This document shows, piece after piece, positions 13,787 to 19,103 of a stretch of DNA of 20,823 nt. Under the pieces are notes generated by a model, which worked only from the letters and a program-made list of their open reading frames with translations, was not told the origin of the DNA and ran no database searches. Within the stretch, counting starts at the first letter, position 1. Each line of letters opens with the position of its first letter. The position numbers and the translations under genes are program-made. The stretch is from Candidatus Parcubacteria bacterium (GTDB lineage: Bacteria > Patescibacteriota > Patescibacteriia > Patescibacteriales > UBA12075), in NCBI GenBank assembly GCA_023139655.1, contig JAGLNE010000033.1, positions 1 to 20,823 on the forward strand, in the 5' to 3' direction.

Positions 13787-14896
13787 ATGTTTATGATAAA
13801 AAATAATTTGTTTAAGGCATTGTTATTTGTCGTAGTCGCGGCAATGATCGTTGGATCTATATTAGCGGTTAATTATTTTGTTTTAGCCTGGGTAGCGCCC
13901 ACCGCGAATCCGCCGGATGGTGTTTCGTCAATGGTTAATAGCCAATGGGCTGACAGCGGTTCGGATATTTATTTTACAGCCGGTAATGTGGGGATTGGGA
14001 CGATCAACCCACAACATGCATTACAAATAAGCAATACTGCAAGTTCAGACATTTCTCTTGAAGCTACATCTCCTGCAACGGGACCGGTAGGTTCAATATT
14101 TTTTGAAATAGAAAGTGATATTTTTGCCGCATCTATTGTAGCCAATAGACAAGCTGTTAGTAACGGAAATACTGATTTAATATTTGCTACAAGAGGTGCC
14201 GCGGGTGCCAACACAGAACGTATGAGAATAAATGGTGATGGCAGTGTGGGGATTGGTGATACAAGTCCGGACGGAGGTTTAAAACTTGATGTTGAGGGGC
14301 CGGTAGGCGCTACCCAATATTGCGATGAGAATGGAAATAATTGCACGGCCGCGGCTAGTTTAGGTGACGGCGGTGATGTCTTTACCCGGTGGGGCAATTC
14401 CACCTGCCCCGCTAACACAACGCTATTAATAAGCGGATATGGATTTGGCGGACACTACTCGCACACAGGGAACGGCGCCGAAATGTTATGTTTAGAGCCA
14501 AATGATCCTGGCGCCGCGTCTGCCGCTCTAGGCAACTTGCTTTACGCAGCTAGTACGGGCGGAGCGAGCTACATGCCCCCGGGCATTACTGGCAGCACGA
14601 TACTTAAATGCGCGGTTTGTTTAGCACCAGGACCAAGTTTTGAATTATTTGGTAGTGACACCTGTCCCACTGGTTGGACAAGCTCTTACACCGGCTATAC
14701 TATGGGAGCATATTATCATTCAGGTCATTATACTAATAGTACTCACTGTGTAGATAATATTAATTTTGACGCCGCGCAAGGAGGCAGCGGAAACCCCCGC
14801 TGGTATGCGACAAAAGTTCATAGCGTAGATACTATAGGTTCAGTAGGCTATACCGCTAATACATTTGTAAAGTGCGCTATGTGTTATAAAAATTAA
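13787..14896 (+). CDS. Secreted fibre-like protein with tandem C4-like domain
   Basis: 369-aa predicted surface protein. A signal peptide or anchor covers about 6-34. The leader W35-VAPTANPPDG-45 is shared with the preceding protein. Two stalk repeats follow: NVGIGTINPQHALQIS (67-82) and ERMRINGDGSVGIGDTSP (144-161). From about 198 there is a tandem domain of two about 86-residue units. Unit 1 has C207, C235, C275 and C278; unit 2 has C293, C321, C363 and C366. The first interval is 28 residues in both, and each unit ends in a CAxC pair. Words such as FTRWGNSTCP and GYGFGGHYSHTGNGAEMLCL recall animal 'short-chain collagen C4-like' proteins (from memory). A second ATG at 13793 is an equal start choice. 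Function is probably adhesion or surface structure. Confidence 0.78.
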   Translation: MFMIKNNLFKALLFVVVAAMIVGSILAVNYFVLAWVAPTANPPDGVSSMVNSQWADSGSDIYFTAGNVGIGTINPQHALQISNTASSDISLEATSPATGPVGSIFFEIESDIFAASIVANRQAVSNGNTDLIFATRGAAGANTERMRINGDGSVGIGDTSPDGGLKLDVEGPVGATQYCDENGNNCTAAASLGDGGDVFTRWGNSTCPANTTLLISGYGFGGHYSHTGNGAEMLCLEPNDPGAASAALGNLLYAASTGGASYMPPGITGSTILKCAVCLAPGPSFELFGSDTCPTGWTSSYTGYTMGAYYHSGHYTNSTHCVDNINFDAAQGGSGNPRWYATKVHSVDTIGSVGYTANTFVKCAMCYKN

Positions 14897-14932
14897 TGTT
14901 ATATTATAATAATAAATTAAAATTTTTTGATA

Positions 14933-16195
14933 ATGGCAAAAATTAAAAAAATTAGCGCAAGAGAGATTTTGGATTCAAGAGGTAATCCGACCGTTGAAAC
15001 CAAGGTTGAGCTTGATGGTAGTATTATCGCCAAGGCGAGCGTGCCGTCAGGAGCCAGTACCGGCATACATGAGGCCTGGGAAATGCGCGACGGCGACAAA
15101 AAGCGTTATGGTGGCAAAGGGGTGCTTAAGGCAGTTCATAACGTGAATACCAAGATAAATAAGGCTTTGGCTGGTATGGACTGTAATAAACAGGAAGAGG
15201 CTGATGAAGCCATGATCAAATTGGATGGAACGAAAAATAAGAAAAAATTGGGCGCTAATGCGATTTTGTCAGTTTCTCTGGCCGTGGCGCGAGCCGGGGC
15301 AGTCGCTAACAATTTGGAGCTTTACGAATATATTAGAAAGACATATAAATTTGGTAGGAATAAAATAAAATTGCCTACGCCATCATTTAATATTTTTAAC
15401 GGCGGCACCCACGCTGATACTAACTTAGACTTCCAAGAATTTATGATATTACCACTTACTAGAACCGCCTTGGCGGAAAAAGTGCGGATGGGGGCGGAGA
15501 TATTCCATGAGCTGGGGCATGTGCTTAAGTCTGCCGGTTTGGATACAGACGTAGGCAATGAAGGCGGCTATGCACCGGATATTCATTCCAGTATTCAGGC
15601 ATTGGAATTTATCAGCGCGGCTTGTCTTAACGCCGGTTATCAACCGGGTAAAGACATTGGTTTTGGTATTGATGTCGGCTCCTCAGGGCTTTATAATCCA
15701 AAAACCAAAGAATACATTTTCAAATTGGATAATGCCAGTTTTACCAGCGCGACCCTTACCGGTTTATACTATGAATGGTTTCGTAAATTTCCGATTATTT
15801 CAATTGAAGACGGACATGGCGAAGACGACTGGGAGGGCTGGCGCGATTTTAATAAAGAGCTAGGAAGCGAAATGCTTATTATCGGCGATGATCTGTTTGT
15901 TACCAATATTGACAGGTTGCGGCGTGGTATCAAAGAGCATGCGGCTAACGCGATACTTATTAAACCAAATCAGGTAGGGACGCTTAGCGAAACTATTCAA
16001 ACCATTAAGCTGGCGCAGAAACATAATATGAAGACCATGGCTTCGCATCGTTCAGGTGAAACCTGTGACACCTTTATTGCCGATTTGGCCGTGGCTGCTA
16101 ATTGTGATTACATCAAATCCGGGTCATTGTCGAGGAGTGAGCGGCTGGCGAAATATAATAGATTAATGGAAATAGAAATTAAGCTAAACGCTTAA
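14933..16195 (+). CDS. eno: Enolase (phosphopyruvate hydratase)
   Basis: Dehydrates 2-phosphoglycerate to phosphoenolpyruvate, step 9 of glycolysis. The ATG at 14933 gives 420 aa; an in-frame TTG at 14927 only adds two residues. Motifs seen: DSRGNPT (about 13-19), SGASTG (about 38-43), GANAILSVSLA (about 106-116), QEFMILP (catalytic Glu), NEGGYAPDI (catalytic Glu), the metal Asp in FGIDVGSSG, the metal Glu in SIEDGHGEDDW, the metal Asp in IIGDDLFVTN, LIKPNQVGT (catalytic Lys), SHRSGET and YIKSGSLSRSER (substrate Lys). All core residues are present, but several loops are unusual: DVGSSGLYN for the common DxAASEFY, and IEDGHGEDDW for IEDPLAEDDW. It lies upstream of both gpmI-type genes. Confidence 0.96.
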   Translation: MAKIKKISAREILDSRGNPTVETKVELDGSIIAKASVPSGASTGIHEAWEMRDGDKKRYGGKGVLKAVHNVNTKINKALAGMDCNKQEEADEAMIKLDGTKNKKKLGANAILSVSLAVARAGAVANNLELYEYIRKTYKFGRNKIKLPTPSFNIFNGGTHADTNLDFQEFMILPLTRTALAEKVRMGAEIFHELGHVLKSAGLDTDVGNEGGYAPDIHSSIQALEFISAACLNAGYQPGKDIGFGIDVGSSGLYNPKTKEYIFKLDNASFTSATLTGLYYEWFRKFPIISIEDGHGEDDWEGWRDFNKELGSEMLIIGDDLFVTNIDRLRRGIKEHAANAILIKPNQVGTLSETIQTIKLAQKHNMKTMASHRSGETCDTFIADLAVAANCDYIKSGSLSRSERLAKYNRLMEIEIKLNA

Positions 16196-16197
16196 TA

Positions 16198-16345
16198 AGA
16201 AACAAGACACAAGAAACAAGGATACAAACAAGACACAAATTCAAAATTAAAAACAGTTTGTATCTTAGAATTTGTATCTTTTAATTTGTTTGTTTCTTGT
16301 GTCTTGTATCCTTGTATCTTATTTCAAGTTTCTTGTATCTTGTAA
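16198..16345. repeat. Palindromic spacer (ACAAGA/TCTTGT), copy A of an 87-nt direct repeat
   Basis: Imperfect palindrome of AAACAAGACACAAG words mirrored by CTTGTGTCTTGTATCC words, between eno and gpmI. Bases 16243-16329 are identical to 18000-18086, so gpmI is bracketed by an 87-nt perfect direct repeat. The wording also matches the spacers around the S23 gene. Confidence 0.85.
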
Positions 16346-16363
16346 CTTTGGTTTATTAAAGTA

Positions 16364-17950
16364 ATGAGTAAAAAAAATAAAATAAATTCAAATCTTCCCC
16401 TCATCCTCATCATCCTTGACGGGTGGGGAGTTGATAAGCCGAATAAGGGAAATCCAATTAGTTTGGTTAAGACCCCGACCTTGGATGGTTTAATGAACAA
16501 ATACCCGAGTACCAAGCTTAGCGCGCATGGTAAGTTTGTCGGTTTGCCTGCCGGGCAGGTGGGCAACTCAGAAGCCGGACACATGAATATCGGGGCCGGA
16601 AGGCTGGTGGAGCAGGATTCGGTAAGGATAAGCAAGAGCATTACGGATGGTACATTTTTTAAAAATTCCGCTTTTTTGGGAGCAATTCGGCACGTCCAGA
16701 AAATGGGTTCAAAAATGCATCTTGTTGGTATGCTTGCCAATGGCCAGAGTCCGCATTCGGATCCGGGGCATTTATTGGCCCTGCTTAAATTAATGAAACA
16801 GCGTGGGGTGGGCCCGGTATCTCTTCACTTGTTTACCGATGGCCGCGATTCGCCCAAATACGCGTCATTAAAATTAATATATGACCTACAACGCCGTTTA
16901 ACTAACAATGAAATGATCGCTACTGTGATGGGCCGTTTTTATGCCATGGATCGGAAAAAGAAATGGGACAGGACAGCATTAGCTTATAATGCTCTAATAA
17001 ACGGAACCGGGATGAAAGCCAAGACCGCTCGCGACGCTATAACTGAAGCATATAACCGCGGTGAAAGTGATGAGTTTATTTCGCCTTTTGTAATTAGTAA
17101 AACCAAGAGAAATAATACGAGGATTAAAGATGGTGATAGTGTAATATTTTTTAATCTTCGCTCAGACCGGGGCCGGCAGCTTAGCAAAGCCTTTGTCCAA
17201 AACGATTTTAACAAGATGAACCGCGGTGCGTTTAAGCGTCCGAAGAAATTAAAACATTTATATTTTGTCGCGCTGGCAGACTTTGGCCCGGACCTGGATG
17301 ATATTTTAACCGCCTACCCCAGCTTTGATATTAGAGAAACTCTGCCGATGCAGCTTAAAGATTTAAAACAATTATATATAGCGGAAACGGAAAAATATGC
17401 TCATGTCACTTATTTTTTTAATGGTGGCTATAGCGGAACCGTTGCCGGGGAAGAACAATACATGGTAGAGTCGCCGGATGTTAAGTCGTATGATCAGACG
17501 CCGATAATGAGCTCGGACAAATTAAGTCGCCGGGTTATTCGAAATTTACGGTTAAGCAATAAGCACCTAGGCCCGAAATATGATTTTACTTTACTGAACT
17601 TTGCTGCCCCGGATATGATTGGGCATACCGGCAACCTGGAGGCAGCCAAGAAAACAGTTAAACACATTGATAAATATGTCAGCAAGATCGTCAAAGCCTA
17701 TCTCGCGGCCGAAGGTACAGTGCTTATTACAGCTGATCACGGAAATATTGAAAAAATGATCAATCCGGAAACACAGGAAATTTATACCGAACATACTACG
17801 AATTTAGTACCGTTTATTGTTGTTAATAAAAAACAAAAAAATAAAATAAAATTGCGTCCCAAAGGTATTTTAAGTGATATTGCCCCGACAGTATTAAAGC
17901 TAATCGGGAAGAAAAAGCCTAAGGAGATGAAGAGGAGCGCGTTATTTTAG
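16364..17950 (+). CDS. gpmI: 2,3-bisphosphoglycerate-independent phosphoglycerate mutase
   Basis: Interconverts 3- and 2-phosphoglycerate through a phosphoserine intermediate, using two Mn ions. The 528-aa length and motifs are complete. Metal Asp D19 is in LDGWG, and catalytic S69 in GLPAGQVGNSEAGH, followed by MNIGAGR. The inserted phosphotransferase domain is at about 90-340 (HSDPGH, LFTDGRDSPKYA, GRFYAMDR, FFNLRSDRGRQL). The phosphatase half resumes at IAETEKYAHVTYFFNGG, then has PDMIGHTGN (Asp and His metal ligands), ADHGN and EHTTNLVPF (metal His). The final GILSDIAPTVL motif is present. All catalytic and metal residues are seen. It is flanked by the identical word-repeat spacers and followed by a degenerate paralogue. 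Confidence 0.97.
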   Translation: MSKKNKINSNLPLILIILDGWGVDKPNKGNPISLVKTPTLDGLMNKYPSTKLSAHGKFVGLPAGQVGNSEAGHMNIGAGRLVEQDSVRISKSITDGTFFKNSAFLGAIRHVQKMGSKMHLVGMLANGQSPHSDPGHLLALLKLMKQRGVGPVSLHLFTDGRDSPKYASLKLIYDLQRRLTNNEMIATVMGRFYAMDRKKKWDRTALAYNALINGTGMKAKTARDAITEAYNRGESDEFISPFVISKTKRNNTRIKDGDSVIFFNLRSDRGRQLSKAFVQNDFNKMNRGAFKRPKKLKHLYFVALADFGPDLDDILTAYPSFDIRETLPMQLKDLKQLYIAETEKYAHVTYFFNGGYSGTVAGEEQYMVESPDVKSYDQTPIMSSDKLSRRVIRNLRLSNKHLGPKYDFTLLNFAAPDMIGHTGNLEAAKKTVKHIDKYVSKIVKAYLAAEGTVLITADHGNIEKMINPETQEIYTEHTTNLVPFIVVNKKQKNKIKLRPKGILSDIAPTVLKLIGKKKPKEMKRSALF

Positions 17951-17956
17951 AGTAAA

Positions 17957-18110
17957 TTACAAGATACAAGAAACAAGGACGCAAACAAGATACAAATTAA
18001 AAATTAAAAACAGTTTGTATCTTAGAATTTGTATCTTTTAATTTGTTTGTTTCTTGTGTCTTGTATCCTTGTATCTTATTTCAAGTGTTCTGTATCTTTT
18101 AATATTGTTT
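17957..18110. repeat. Palindromic spacer (ACAAGA/TCTTGT), copy B of an 87-nt direct repeat
   Basis: Same organisation as the spacer before gpmI. 18000-18086 equals 16243-16329 base for base at an offset of 1757 nt. The left arms differ by a few substitutions and small indels, and the sequences diverge after the shared core. Confidence 0.85.
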
Positions 18111-18120
18111 TATTATACTA

Positions 18121-19032
18121 ATGAAAAATAAAAACAAAATACCCCTCATAGTTATCTGCATCCTTGACGGCTGGGGAATTGCTCCGTTAAGTGAAGGTAA
18201 TGCGATTAGCCAGGCCGACACCAATAATTTCGACAAATTGATTGCTGATTATCCGGTTTGTACGCTTAAAGCCTCCGGGTCGTCTATTGGATTATCAAAA
18301 AATCAGGCTGGTAATTGTGAGATCGGACATTACTGCCTGGGAACAAGCAGGAAGTGGCCCATGAATACGGTAAATAATGCTAGCAGTACTCTTTGCGGGT
18401 GCCTCAGGCAAGCCGGATATAAATTAAGTTACTTATCAGACTCGGAAAAGATCGCTTATATTACGTATTTTTTAAATGGAGGAGTTGATCAGCTAGTTGA
18501 AGAAGCCGAAATAATAATTAGCCCCAGTCCAAGGGTGGATAATTATAAGGAAGCGCCGGAGTTGGCTTTGGCGGGCCTTTATAAATACGCAAAAAAAGCC
18601 ATTAAGCAAAGGGCCCAAAACGCGATAATAGCGAATTTTTCTAATTTGGATCTAGTCGCTCGCACCGGCTCGCTTACTGCAAGCATAAAATCTACCGAAA
18701 TAATTGATGGTATGATCGGGGACCTGGCCGGTTTAGTAAGCGACAAAAAAGGGATATTGGCAATAGTAGCTGACCATGGAAATGCTGAGGCCATGATCGA
18801 TCCGGCCACGGGCGCGATAAATGATGCGACTACTGACAATCCGGTCCCCTTTATAATAGCGGGTCAAGAATTTTTAGGCCGCAACATTGGTTGGCAAGAC
18901 GTAGCCGGTAATGATCTAAGCGTGTTAAAACCAATCGGCAGCCTGCTTGATTTTACTCCAACAATACTTGATTTATTAGATATTAATAAACCAGCCGTAA
19001 TGGAAGGAAAAAATTTGATTAATAAGAAATAA
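18121..19032 (+). CDS. Short GpmI-like protein lacking the insertion domain, catalytic Ser replaced by Cys
   Basis: 303-aa member of the alkaline phosphatase superfamily, closest by motif to the phosphatase half of the GpmI encoded just upstream. Retained: LDGWG (D16), GLSKNQAGNCEIGH (56-70 region), AYITYFLNGG (112-121), D177, ADHGN (D218, H219), NPVPF and DFTPTILDLL. Changed: the nucleophile position is C66 instead of Ser. The HTG His is R181 (ARTGS), and the HTTN His is replaced (T237 in an ungapped alignment). The roughly 230-residue inserted domain is cut down to about 35 residues (76-110). One metal site (D16, D218, H219) thus looks intact and the other eroded. Mutase activity is unlikely. 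It could be a different hydrolase, a regulatory pseudoenzyme or a binding protein. The open frame and intact fold motifs argue against a pseudogene. Confidence 0.85.
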   Translation: MKNKNKIPLIVICILDGWGIAPLSEGNAISQADTNNFDKLIADYPVCTLKASGSSIGLSKNQAGNCEIGHYCLGTSRKWPMNTVNNASSTLCGCLRQAGYKLSYLSDSEKIAYITYFLNGGVDQLVEEAEIIISPSPRVDNYKEAPELALAGLYKYAKKAIKQRAQNAIIANFSNLDLVARTGSLTASIKSTEIIDGMIGDLAGLVSDKKGILAIVADHGNAEAMIDPATGAINDATTDNPVPFIIAGQEFLGRNIGWQDVAGNDLSVLKPIGSLLDFTPTILDLLDINKPAVMEGKNLINKK

Positions 19033-19033
19033 A

Positions 19034-19101
19034 GCAAAGAACAAGGAACAGGGAACATATATTATTTTTATGTGTTCTATGCTCTATGCTCTATGTTTAA
19101 G
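19034..19101. repeat. Palindromic spacer (AAGAACAAGGAACA / TGTTCTATGCTC words)
   Basis: Left words AAAGAACAAGGAACAGGGAA face right words TGTGTTCTATGCTCTATGCT across an AT loop, an imperfect palindrome with its own wording. It lies between the short GpmI-like gene and the final gene. Confidence 0.65.
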
Positions 19102-19103
19102 TT

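Noticed and set aside
12975..14896. Prophage remnant, because of the tail-collar-like and fibre-stalk motifs
   Set aside because: No capsid, terminase, portal, integrase or lysis genes nearby. Both proteins carry N-terminal hydrophobic export segments, which phage fibres lack.
14905..14910. TATAAT box upstream of eno
   Set aside because: It lies in a very AT-rich stretch with no -35 box or TG extension, so a chance match is likely.
18316..18327. Formylglycine (sulfatase-type) modification of the Cys in the short GpmI-like protein
   Set aside because: The sequence after the Cys is EIGH, not the C/S-x-P-x-R motif needed by formylglycine-generating or anaerobic maturase enzymes.
18121..19032. 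Short GpmI-like gene as a pseudogene
   Set aside because: The frame is intact over 303 codons. The deletion removes exactly the inserted domain, and the remaining fold motifs (LDGWG, ADHGN, NPVPF) are well kept.
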